From: a virus
Strand: one strand, 5' to 3'
Length of the DNA: 20,283 nucleotides
Virus record (IMG/VR): IMGVR_UViG_3300017917_001767
Coordinates: 1 to 20,283 of that record
Shown here: positions 13,864 through 20,282 of the stretch, one piece after another
Numbering within the stretch: the first letter of the stretch is position 1
How the letters are laid out: each line of letters starts with the position of its first letter
The notes under the pieces: model-generated
The model's database searches: none
What the model was told of the DNA's origin: nothing
Seen by the model: the letters and a program-made list of their open reading frames with translations, nothing else
Program-made: the position numbers and the translations under genes

Positions 13864-15293
13864 AACAGAATACCGACTACGGATACGAGATACAAAAAGT
13901 TTATTTAGAAATGATGCTGGCGGATGCAGCAACCTTTAGCCGATGCCAGGCTATCTTTGATCACTCATTATTTGATCGCAAACTACAAAACGCTGCCGAT
14001 TTTATCAACAACTATGTTAAAGAACACAACGTAGTTCCTACTGAAACGATTGTCAACGCCGCCACCGGCACTAATTTCAAAGTACCCAGTGATTTAAGAG
14101 AAGAACACTTTGATTGGTTACTTAATGACTTCGAAACTTTTATTAGACACAAGGGACTTGAAAAAGCCATCCTTGAAAGTGCTGATATGTTGGAAAAGGG
14201 AGAGTACGGTAGTGTAGAAGAAAAGATCAAGAAAGCTGTACAAATTGGTTTACAAAAAGACATGGGTACAGACTACTTTTTAGATCCTCGTGCTCGATTG
14301 TTGAAGATTAAAGATAAAAACGGACAGATTAGTACTGGATGGAAGGCCATCGATGACAAGTTGTTTGGTGGCATGAATCGAGGCGAGCTGAATATTTTTG
14401 CAGGTGGTAGTGGTGCAGGTAAGTCTTTGTTCTTAGCTAACTTAGGGCTTAACTGGGCACTACAAGGTTTAAATGTTGTATATCTTTCGCTAGAACTTAG
14501 CGAAGAGTTGGTTAGTATGCGTATGGATGCTATGCTAACCGGAATGCCAACAAAAGAAGTTTTCAAGAACATCGACGATGTTGAAATGAAAATTAAAATG
14601 ATTGGTAAAAAATCTGGGCAGTTCCAAGTCAAGTATATGCCGTCTGGGAAGACCGTAAATGACATACGTTCCTATATGAAAGAGTATGAAATCAAAATGG
14701 AACGTAAAGTAGATGTACTATTAGTAGACTACTTGGACTTGTTGATGCCCATTGGCAAAAAGATCTCTGCAGAGAACTTGTTCGTCAAAGACAAATATGT
14801 CTCTGAAGAGTTGCGTAATTTAGCCATGGAAAAACAATGCATCTGTGTAACAGCTGCACAGTTGAACCGTGGTGCTGTTGAAGAAGTAGAATTTGACCAC
14901 AGTCATATTTCGGGTGGTTTGAGTAAGATCCAGACTGCGGATAACGTGTTTGGTATCTTTACTAGCCGTGCTATGCGTGAGCGTGGTCGTTACCAAATTC
15001 AGCTGATGAAAACTCGTAGTAGTAGCGGTGTTGGACAAAAGATTGATTTAGAGTTTAATATCGACAGCTTACGTATTACGGACTTGGCTGAAGACGACAG
15101 CTACGGTAACGGTGCGCCCAGTGCAGGCAGTAGTTTACTCAATCAAATTAAACAGAGACAAACTGTGGTTGATCCTACAACGGGAGAAGTTGATCCTAAT
15201 AGTTTGAGCAATGCTCCAAAAGTTCGTGCTAATGTTGAAAGTAGTAAGTTAAGAGAACTTTTGAACAACCTACCTACTGATGATGTGGTGTAA
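13860..15293 (+). CDS. 41: Replicative helicase gp41 (DnaB-like)
   Basis: 477 aa, the hexameric 5'-3' helicase of the T4 replisome, partner of gp61 primase. Walker A GGSGAGKS is at 182-189. Walker B LLVDYLDLL is at about 287-295, and the sensor motif AQLNRG at 333-338. HISGGLSKIQTADNVFGI and QLMKTRSSSGVG (with the arginine finger type residues) complete the RecA-fold ATPase of the DnaB family. The N-terminal helical region holds the primase-contact domain. A Gly/Ser/Pro-rich C-terminal tail follows LEFNIDSLRI. Translation begins on the ATGA overlap with the 70-aa gene. Confidence 0.94.
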   Translation: MKQNTDYGYEIQKVYLEMMLADAATFSRCQAIFDHSLFDRKLQNAADFINNYVKEHNVVPTETIVNAATGTNFKVPSDLREEHFDWLLNDFETFIRHKGLEKAILESADMLEKGEYGSVEEKIKKAVQIGLQKDMGTDYFLDPRARLLKIKDKNGQISTGWKAIDDKLFGGMNRGELNIFAGGSGAGKSLFLANLGLNWALQGLNVVYLSLELSEELVSMRMDAMLTGMPTKEVFKNIDDVEMKIKMIGKKSGQFQVKYMPSGKTVNDIRSYMKEYEIKMERKVDVLLVDYLDLLMPIGKKISAENLFVKDKYVSEELRNLAMEKQCICVTAAQLNRGAVEEVEFDHSHISGGLSKIQTADNVFGIFTSRAMRERGRYQIQLMKTRSSSGVGQKIDLEFNIDSLRITDLAEDDSYGNGAPSAGSSLLNQIKQRQTVVDPTTGEVDPNSLSNAPKVRANVESSKLRELLNNLPTDDVV

Positions 15294-15298
15294 TAGAG

Positions 15299-15332
15299 TT
15301 GTAATCAGTTTTTTCCGGTGTTATAATAAATA
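15299..15332 (+). promoter_or_regulatory. Promoter with overlapping late-type box
   Basis: TTGTAA (15299-15304), 17-base spacer, TATAAT (15322-15327), and an overlapping AATAAATA (15325-15332) like the T4 late box. The gene could be read both early and late. The region also forms an imperfect inverted repeat: GGTGTTAT (15318-15325) with ATAATACC (15337-15344), allowing one G-U pair. Confidence 0.65.
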
Positions 15333-15358
15333 CGCATATAATACCGCCGGAGACTGCC

Positions 15359-15802
15359 ATGGAACTGCACCACATCAAAGATATCAACGACCCACTTGTA
15401 AAAGTTATCAAGGACGACCCAGTTCGTCCACACATTCCTCTTGAACAAAGAGTTAATGACCTAGCTGAAATACTAATCCTTAAAGCAGGAGAAGAAGTTT
15501 TAGCAGCCACTTGTATGCAGTGGCTTAAAGATATTCCTGCGGATGAAAAGGATCTTGTTGATTTAGCAGAAACACATGATGTAGCTGTATTCTACACTAT
15601 CTGGAGTTATGCTCCAGGTGCTGGCCAACAGTTGATTAAGGCTGCGGCAGATTGGCTATTGCAAGAGTACAAAGACGTCAAGAACATTGTAACTCTTAGC
15701 CCGCAAACTGAAATGGCCAAGCGGTTTCATTTAAAGAACGGTGCTAAGATTCGTAGAGAAAACCTAACTAGTGTTAACTACGAATACTACAGTAAAGAAT
15801 AA
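15359..15802 (+). CDS. GNAT-fold protein with malonyl-CoA-decarboxylase-like C-terminus
   Basis: 147 aa with a ribosome site GGAG (15349-15352). The pattern is GNAT-like: strand EVLAATCMQWL, then DVAVFYTIWSYAPGAGQQLIKAAADWLLQ (acyl-CoA pyrophosphate loop and helix), then VTLSP...MAKRFHLKNGAKIRRENL and NYEY at the end. Malonyl-CoA decarboxylases share a GNAT fold and carry a TLSP motif, an FHL-x-NGA motif and an NY-x-Y end in this same order. The phage version is a fraction of their size. Either acetyl transfer or another acyl-CoA reaction is possible; catalysis has to be shown. Convergent with the next gene over a shared terminator. Confidence 0.75.
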   Translation: MELHHIKDINDPLVKVIKDDPVRPHIPLEQRVNDLAEILILKAGEEVLAATCMQWLKDIPADEKDLVDLAETHDVAVFYTIWSYAPGAGQQLIKAAADWLLQEYKDVKNIVTLSPQTEMAKRFHLKNGAKIRRENLTSVNYEYYSKE

Positions 15803-15828
15803 AAAAGCCGCATTGTGCGGCTTTTTTT
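15801..15828. terminator. Bidirectional intrinsic terminator
   Basis: AAAAAAGCCGCA (15801-15812), loop TTG, TGCGGCTTTTTTT (15816-15828). The stem has a GC core with an A-run on the left and a T-run on the right, so it terminates from both sides. It lies between the stops of the GNAT-fold gene (plus) and the 15827 gene (minus). Confidence 0.92.
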
Positions 15829-16894
15829 ATTTGTAGGTTCTTGGAACGTCTGGAGAATAATTACTACCAGCACGTTTGTCACCCTGTAACATTTGATTAC
15901 GCAACATACGACTGTATGTGGCAATTTGATCAGCTGTATGTGATTTAGGATCTAACTGATATCCAATAGTTCCGTCAGCAAGACCAGCTAATACTTTCTT
16001 CACGTCCTGCTCTGTATAAGGCCCAGACTTTGCAATAACACCTTTAAGTTTAGCACGATTCAATGCGGTATTGATTCCCTGAGCATAGGTACTAGTGTTG
16101 CCAGTCGCGGCAGGAATTTCTGCAGGTTGAGTTTTAACACCGGTTCCAGTAGTATAAATTCCGCACCATTGAAATGTGTCGCATCCTGCTTTAACAGCTG
16201 CGGCGTAGGCTTGATTAAAATTGTTCATGTACTTGATACGAGCTTGATCTTCAATAGTACATTTTTGTTGTTCTGGTTGAGCAGCAGGCGTTTCGGCCGG
16301 CACTGGATCTAGTGGCTGTGCTGATACTGTACCAGAAGCAACTGGACTAGAAACTGCACCGTCTTGTTGTGCTGGTGCAGCTGGTGCAGCTGGTGCAGCT
16401 GGTGCATCAGGTTCGGCATACTGTACATTCCAAATTTCTCCTGTACCGCTCATTACAACATTGCCGCTGCCGTCTACTAGAGCTGAAACAATCTTTTTCC
16501 CATTACGGGGATCTATATCACCAATTTTTAATTCGTCTAATCTTGCCGCACGTCTTAGAGCTGCCAATGCTTCCTGTACTGCGGATCTTTTAACGTTGTT
16601 GCCACCTAAATAACTCCACTGATCCTGTGCTGCTGCAGGCTGTGTTTTAACAGGTGCAGCCGTACTTTTCTTAGTGCTGTACAGTTGGCAAAATCTAAAC
16701 TTCTTACCTGGGCCTAGTTGCTTTAAAGCTACTTCTTTAGCCTGTGTTAGATTCTTAGCGTCTATTACTGGAATGCCGTCTGCAGGTTTGTAAGCATCGA
16801 TATTTGTAGCACCTTGTGCTGGAGTTGCACCTGTATCTGCTTCTGCAATAGCACGTATTTTGTTGATAAAATGGTGTATAGAATTGTTGTTCAT
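15827..16894 (-). CDS. Late protein with two copies of an unknown domain
   Basis: 355 aa, family not recognised. Two similar units are visible: FRFCQLYSTK (66-75) followed by VKTQPA, and FQWCGIYTTG (241-250) followed by VKTQPA. Each continues with a helix containing an AL-x-RA-type motif and then a K-(K/I)-V-x-x-L-x-DG motif. An Ala/Pro linker (APAAPAAPAAPA, near 165-175) and a second Pro/Ala-rich stretch lie between them. The N-terminus (MNNNSIHHFINKIRAIAEAD) is an amphipathic helix with IAE, like the capsid-targeting peptides of T4 internal proteins (EFIAEA), which are cut by prohead protease after (L/I)xE. No membrane segment. A minus-strand late box lies upstream. Confidence 0.8.
   Translation of the reverse strand: MNNNSIHHFINKIRAIAEADTGATPAQGATNIDAYKPADGIPVIDAKNLTQAKEVALKQLGPGKKFRFCQLYSTKKSTAAPVKTQPAAAQDQWSYLGGNNVKRSAVQEALAALRRAARLDELKIGDIDPRNGKKIVSALVDGSGNVVMSGTGEIWNVQYAEPDAPAAPAAPAAPAQQDGAVSSPVASGTVSAQPLDPVPAETPAAQPEQQKCTIEDQARIKYMNNFNQAYAAAVKAGCDTFQWCGIYTTGTGVKTQPAEIPAATGNTSTYAQGINTALNRAKLKGVIAKSGPYTEQDVKKVLAGLADGTIGYQLDPKSHTADQIATYSRMLRNQMLQGDKRAGSNYSPDVPRTYK
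16372..16407 (-). repeat. Four 9-bp tandem units (CTGGTGCAG)
   Basis: CTGGTGCAG three times and CTGGTGCAT once, in frame. On the minus strand this encodes the Ala-Ala-Pro linker repeats of the duplicated-domain protein. A likely slippage hot spot that changes linker length by three residues. Confidence 0.9.
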
Positions 16895-16908
16895 AATAGT
16901 TCTCTTGT

Positions 16909-16916
16909 TATTTATC
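16909..16916 (-). promoter_or_regulatory. Late-type promoter for the minus-strand gene
   Basis: The minus strand reads GATAAATA, 14 bases before the ATG at 16894, with an AAGAGAAC ribosome-site-like stretch in between. It is divergent from the tail-fibre late box about 15 bases away. Confidence 0.65.
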
Positions 16917-16930
16917 AGTTTGTATTATTG

Positions 16931-16938
16931 GGTAAATA
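16931..16938 (+). promoter_or_regulatory. Late-type promoter for the tail fibre gene
   Basis: GGTAAATA lies 26 bases before the tail-fibre ATG (16965), with AGGA (16951-16954) as ribosome site. Together with the box at 16909-16916 it forms a divergent late-promoter pair in the 70-base gap. Confidence 0.65.
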
Positions 16939-16964
16939 TACTAGAACTCTAGGAATCCACAGAT

Positions 16965-18791
16965 ATGTCTACAACAAATCGTTCACTGCGACTAGTAGGA
17001 AGAACTGCTACTAGCTTAAATGGAACTGCAGCCGCTAAAGGCGAAATATTTTACGATCTTACCAATCAAACACTAAGAATCTTTGACGGCTCCACAGTTG
17101 GCGGCGTAACATTGGCCAACAGAGTATGGGTAACTGAACAGCTGACCACCAACGTTGATTACAATAATCTGTTAAACAAGCCTGTACAGCCTGTTCTGAG
17201 TACAGTTGCTACATCTGGTAACTATACAGATCTCACCAACAGACCCGTAATATTTTCTGGCAGTTATAACGACCTAACTGACAAGCCAGCACCAACGCCA
17301 ACTGCTACAACGGATACGCTAGGATTAGTCAAAGTTGACGGAACCACTATTACTATCACTAATGGAGTAATCAGCGCCGTTGGGGGCGGAGGAGGAGGTG
17401 CAGACATCAGCGCCAGCAGTATTAATGCACTGGCAGATGTGGACACACAGACCAGTGCTCCTACAACCAGTAGTTATTTAAAATGGAACGGAACTAACTG
17501 GGTACCTGCTGCTATCACAGCCGCAACTGTTGGATTAGGCAATGTAACTAACGAAAGTAAAGCCACAATGTTTACCAGTCCTACATTTACTGGTACAGTA
17601 GCTTTACCTGCAGGCACAACCATTGGTGGTGCTAACGTAGCCAGTACTGGTAATATCACGTTCTTGAACAATAGCATCAGTACTACCAGCGGCAACATAA
17701 CCATGGCTAGGACCACAGTATTCAGCAGTGGCATACAGGTTACAGGATCAATTGGCGCCAGTATAAATGCTCTCAGCGATGTAGATACTGTAACTACACC
17801 GCCTACAAGTGGACAGGTGTTAAAGTGGAATGGTACTAACTGGGCACCAGCAACTGACGCTACTTCGGGCGGCGGCGGATCTAACGCAGACACATTAGAT
17901 GGCTTGGACAGCACTTACTTCCTAGACTATGCTAACCTGACCAACAAGCCAGATCTTACAGCATTCACCGGTATTACCCTAACTGATACAACATTTTCAG
18001 GCATAGTCAACGGTCTAAGCGCAGCCAGTGTAGGACTAGATCAAGTGGCCAATGAATCAAAAGCCACTATGTTTACCAACCCTACGTTCACAGGTACTAC
18101 GGTAACCATACTCACACGTGGCATCACTGGATTTAGCGGCACAGGCGGTGTACTATTGACCAACACCAGTCCTACGATCAGTAACCCAACTTTCACAGGC
18201 ACTGTATCAGGTTTAACCATTTCAGCAGAGACAGTGGGCTTGGGCAACGTTACCAACGAAAGCAAGGAAACTATGTTTACCAATCCTACTTTCACAGGAA
18301 CAGTTACGGGCGTTACCAAGGGTGCGGTAGGTTTGAGTAATGTGGAAAACACAGCATTAAGTACCTGGGCAGGATCATCTAACATTACCACTATTGGCAC
18401 GTTGACCAGTAACGTTCGTACTTCAGGCAGTATACTCAGCACAGGAACCGCGGGTATTGGCTATACCACAGGTGCAGGCGGTACAGTTAACCAAACCACA
18501 AACCGTACCACAGGTGTTACTATAAACAGACTTACTGGAAGAATTACCCTATTCAATACTACCAGTGCAGCCAACGCTTACAGTATCTTTATTGTGACCA
18601 ACAGTACCGTAGCAGCCACAGATAATATCATCGTTAACGTGGTCAGCAGTAACGTGGCCAACTCACTTTACATTCCTACAGTAACCGCAGTGGCCGCAGG
18701 CAGCTTTAGGATCGGCGTATACACACCTACAGGTGTAGGCACAGACGCACCGGTGTTGAGCTTTACAGTGATCAAGGGCGCAACTGCTTAA
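16965..18791 (+). CDS. Tail fibre-like receptor-binding protein, 608 aa
   Basis: An N-terminal RLVGRTATSLNGTAAAKGEIFYDLTNQ segment (virion attachment type) is followed by several YNDL-type repeats ending in (N/D)KP or NRP. There are three 24-residue VGL..V.NESK.TMFT.PTFTGT repeats, as in T4-like fibre repeats. Two 30-residue (A)INAL.DVDT...LKWNGTNW repeats also occur. Gly runs (near residues 142 and 302) act as hinges. The C-terminus (VNQTTNRTTGVTINRLTGRITLF ... VLSFTVIKGA) matches a beta-rich receptor-binding tip common at the end of phage fibres. It ends in a double stop TAATAG. Function as host-recognition fibre is well supported by form; the receptor is unknown. Confidence 0.88.
   Translation: MSTTNRSLRLVGRTATSLNGTAAAKGEIFYDLTNQTLRIFDGSTVGGVTLANRVWVTEQLTTNVDYNNLLNKPVQPVLSTVATSGNYTDLTNRPVIFSGSYNDLTDKPAPTPTATTDTLGLVKVDGTTITITNGVISAVGGGGGGADISASSINALADVDTQTSAPTTSSYLKWNGTNWVPAAITAATVGLGNVTNESKATMFTSPTFTGTVALPAGTTIGGANVASTGNITFLNNSISTTSGNITMARTTVFSSGIQVTGSIGASINALSDVDTVTTPPTSGQVLKWNGTNWAPATDATSGGGGSNADTLDGLDSTYFLDYANLTNKPDLTAFTGITLTDTTFSGIVNGLSAASVGLDQVANESKATMFTNPTFTGTTVTILTRGITGFSGTGGVLLTNTSPTISNPTFTGTVSGLTISAETVGLGNVTNESKETMFTNPTFTGTVTGVTKGAVGLSNVENTALSTWAGSSNITTIGTLTSNVRTSGSILSTGTAGIGYTTGAGGTVNQTTNRTTGVTINRLTGRITLFNTTSAANAYSIFIVTNSTVAATDNIIVNVVSSNVANSLYIPTVTAVAAGSFRIGVYTPTGVGTDAPVLSFTVIKGATA
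17421..17852 (+). repeat. Two 90-bp repeats in the fibre gene
   Basis: The 90-base units at 17421-17510 and 17763-17852 both encode INAL(A/S)DVDT, then a variable stretch, then LKWNGTNW(V/A)PA. The two copies are diverged at the DNA level, so they are old duplicates held by protein selection, or spread by recombination. Confidence 0.8.
17529..18305 (+). repeat. Three 72-bp fibre repeats
   Basis: 72-base units at 17529-17600, 18030-18101 and 18234-18305 encode 24-residue modules of the VGL-x-x-V-x-NES form. A broken fourth copy is at about 18325-18360 (VGLSNVEN), and extra PTFTGT ends at about 18183-18210. These resemble fibre shaft repeats. Confidence 0.85.
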
Positions 18792-18793
18792 TA

Positions 18794-18872
18794 GGGCGAA
18801 GCCCGCAGCGCAGAAATCCGCAGTCGCGAAGCGCCGGCAAATTTACTAGCCGCGAAGCGGTAACGGCTACGC
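18794..18872 (+). repeat. Cluster of three GCGAAGC mini-hairpins
   Basis: GGGCGAAGCCC (18794-18804), CGCGAAGCG (18825-18833) and CCGCGAAGCGG (18850-18860) all share the core GCGAAGC. This is known as an exceptionally stable DNA mini-hairpin (a GAA loop closed by C-G pairs). TAGCCG (18847-18852) can instead pair with CGGCTA (18864-18869), giving an alternative structure. The stretch is strikingly GC-rich in AT-rich DNA and holds no gene. No T-run follows the last hairpin. Confidence 0.85.
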
Positions 18873-18898
18873 AAAAGTGCGTTCAGTTAGCTCTAGTC

Positions 18899-18906
18899 CA
18901 TAAATA
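18899..18906 (+). promoter_or_regulatory. Late-type promoter CATAAATA
   Basis: CATAAATA ends seven bases before the ATG at 18914, so the late transcript would start at or beside the start codon, leaving no ribosome site. Confidence 0.6.
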
Positions 18907-18913
18907 TTGTACT

Positions 18914-19174
18914 ATGCCTCGCACGTACTATCTACCAGAGTTGCATGACTTTGAATACATAGCTAGGGCACCATGGCCCGTAATTACCACGCCTAACCAG
19001 CAGTTAGATTGGATAGCGGCTGTTGATGAACTGGAAGCCTGGCTAAATCGCTATATAGGGTCACACTATGCAGAATGGGCCTATCACAATGGCACTACCA
19101 TAGACTACTGGACTGCCTGCATAGCCTTTCGCCGTGAACGCAACCGTACACTATTCTTATTAACATGGACTTAA
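18914..19174 (+). CDS. Hypothetical protein, 86 aa
   Basis: Starts just after a late-type box with no Shine-Dalgarno. The product contains LPELHDFEYIARAPWPVI, a helical LDWIAAVDELEAWLNRYIG stretch and a Trp/Tyr-rich YAEWAYHNGTTIDYWTACIAFRRERN segment. The aromatic content could suit a membrane-associated or virion-tail role, but there is no clear membrane segment. Overlaps the next gene by 10 bases. Family unknown. Confidence 0.72.
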   Translation: MPRTYYLPELHDFEYIARAPWPVITTPNQQLDWIAAVDELEAWLNRYIGSHYAEWAYHNGTTIDYWTACIAFRRERNRTLFLLTWT

Positions 19175-19293
19175 AGCAGCTACAACCTATAATAGAAAAT
19201 GACTGGTACTACTGCCTAGCAGTCACAGTCTTACTGGTAGTGGCATTTGACTTGGGTTTACTTATAGGTTGGATTTGGGTCGGCCTGTTGTAA
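19165..19293 (+). CDS. 42-aa single-pass membrane protein
   Basis: The ATG lies in the end of the previous gene. The product has a short polar N-terminus (MDLKQLQPIIENDW) and one long hydrophobic segment (about residues 16-42, starting YYCLAVTVLLVVAFDLG and ending WIWVGLL). Such small membrane proteins in late regions can be lysis factors (holin or antiholin-like) or superinfection-exclusion factors; no diagnostic motif decides. It overlaps the convergent minus-strand gene by 32 bases. Confidence 0.6.
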   Translation: MDLKQLQPIIENDWYYCLAVTVLLVVAFDLGLLIGWIWVGLL

Positions 19294-19483
19294 CATCCAA
19301 CCTAGGATCCACACAAGGACATGACTCGCTAAATCTAAGTAAGAACTCTGTAAGTTCTCGTCCTTCTGGCACCCAAAAGCGTGTACGATTCAAGTGTACT
19401 TCATAGTTAAACTGATGTGTTTCTATGTAGTTGAACACTTCCCGTAGTCTTGGGTTTAATGTTAGTATGTAGAATTCCTGCAC
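19262..19483 (-). CDS. Hypothetical protein, 73 aa, GTG start
   Basis: Minus strand, with GTG at 19483 directly abutting the palindrome TAAATATTTA. The product reads as a genuine protein: FYILTLNPRLREVFNYIETHQ, then YEVHLNRTRFWVPEGRELTEFLLRF and CPCVDPRLD at the C-terminus. The helix-strand-helix form and paired Cys suggest a compact fold, and the many Arg may hold nucleic acid. Family unknown. No ribosome site is visible. Confidence 0.72.
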   Translation of the reverse strand: MQEFYILTLNPRLREVFNYIETHQFNYEVHLNRTRFWVPEGRELTEFLLRFSESCPCVDPRLDVTTGRPKSNL

Positions 19484-19493
19484 TAAATATTTA
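19484..19493. promoter_or_regulatory. Palindromic bidirectional late-promoter core
   Basis: TAAATATTTA is a perfect palindrome, so TAAATA reads on both strands. It fills almost the whole 11-base gap between GTG (19483, minus) and ATG (19495, plus). Each start codon lies about five to six bases downstream of the TAAATA core, where a late transcript would begin. Confidence 0.6.
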
Positions 19494-19494
19494 C

Positions 19495-20163
19495 ATGAGA
19501 ATCCAAGAACTTGAAGAAAATGCGGCTATAAATGCTTTTTTACAGCGTATGGCACAGAACATGGCCAAAGGTGCAGCACAGTCAGCTGAACGAGCACTAC
19601 CTAAAGCAGCTGGTGCAGTGGAAAAGACTGCGGCAAAAACAGTGACAACTGCTGCAGATAAGTTGGCACAACAGGCACTATCAAAAGGTGTTAAGCTGGA
19701 ACCAATAACTAGTAAAGTTTGGGATAAGACAGCAAACACATTTGTAGAACGAGCAATACCAATAGTTAACTATGAAGGCCGTGCTATAGTGGTGGTAAAT
19801 GTAGATGGGGTGCGTGTGCCATTCTATTTGAGTACAGGAGATGCTGGAAAGAAGCTTGTTCCAAGTGGTCGTTGGTATCCTATATTTGGCATAGGCCCAG
19901 ATGGTTGGATTAATAAAGGCTCAGAAAAAGGCATTGCCAGTTACTACAACATGCCTAACTTGAAGCGAACTGCACAACAGTTAGATAGTAGTATAGGCGA
20001 TATACGCAGTCAAGTAAACAATATGGCAGAGTTCGGTGCAGGGAAATTTTCTGTAGCGGACATTAATCAAGGATTATCACCAGTAGCACACGGTGCAGAT
20101 ACAGTAGATGCATTTAAGAAGAACGCTTATGCACTATTCAAACGTTTGGGCGCAGCAGTTTAA
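19495..20163 (+). CDS. Alanine-rich late protein, 222 aa
   Basis: The start at 19495 is preferred over an in-frame one at 19450 because the 19450 start lies inside the opposite gene and upstream of the late-type box. The N-terminus MRIQELEENAAINAFLQRM is an amphipathic helix with IQE, resembling a capsid-targeting or prohead-protease (L/I)xE site. It is followed by a long Ala/Lys-rich helical stretch (residues 20-65). A strand-rich domain follows (AIVVVNVDGVRVPFYLS, SGRWYPIFGIGPDGWI), then helices. It may be a capsid-internal or ejected protein. Family unknown. Confidence 0.82.
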   Translation: MRIQELEENAAINAFLQRMAQNMAKGAAQSAERALPKAAGAVEKTAAKTVTTAADKLAQQALSKGVKLEPITSKVWDKTANTFVERAIPIVNYEGRAIVVVNVDGVRVPFYLSTGDAGKKLVPSGRWYPIFGIGPDGWINKGSEKGIASYYNMPNLKRTAQQLDSSIGDIRSQVNNMAEFGAGKFSVADINQGLSPVAHGADTVDAFKKNAYALFKRLGAAV

Positions 20164-20282
20164 CTGACAAAGAACGCTATGACTGTGAGCACAGCACAGA
20201 CATAGATCCAACCCCAACGATCCCAATGACTGTACTCCTCCCAAGAGTACACAGGGTAAAAACAGTCCCAGTCGGGATCATA
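20160..20282 (-). CDS. Partial minus-strand gene, C-terminal end with membrane segment
   Basis: Open from the right edge, stop TAA at 20160-20162. The 40 visible residues are Trp/Tyr/Asp-rich (YDPDWDCFYPVYSWEEYSHW) and then hydrophobic (WIYVCAVLTVIAFFVS), forming a terminal membrane segment. The stop overlaps that of the plus-strand gene tail to tail. It is short, so chance cannot be excluded. The competing plus-strand frame from 20226 is shorter and less protein-like. Confidence 0.42.
   Translation of the reverse strand, partial: YDPDWDCFYPVYSWEEYSHWDRWGWIYVCAVLTVIAFFVS

Noticed and set aside
14273-14665. 130-codon minus-strand frame within gp41.
   Set aside because: The plus strand here carries Walker A and other helicase motifs; the minus frame is a shadow.
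15337-15342. Second TATAAT-like hexamer after the promoter of the GNAT-fold gene.
   Set aside because: No -35 box at correct distance and it is very close to the ribosome site; the 15322 box is better.
17474-17914. Long minus-strand frame in the tail-fibre gene.
   Set aside because: Low-complexity Val/Leu/Pro product, the mirror of the Thr/Gly-rich fibre repeats; no start signals.
20231-20251. Hairpin TGTACTC / GAGTACA near the right edge as terminator.
   Set aside because: No T-run on either side and it lies within the likely minus-strand coding frame.
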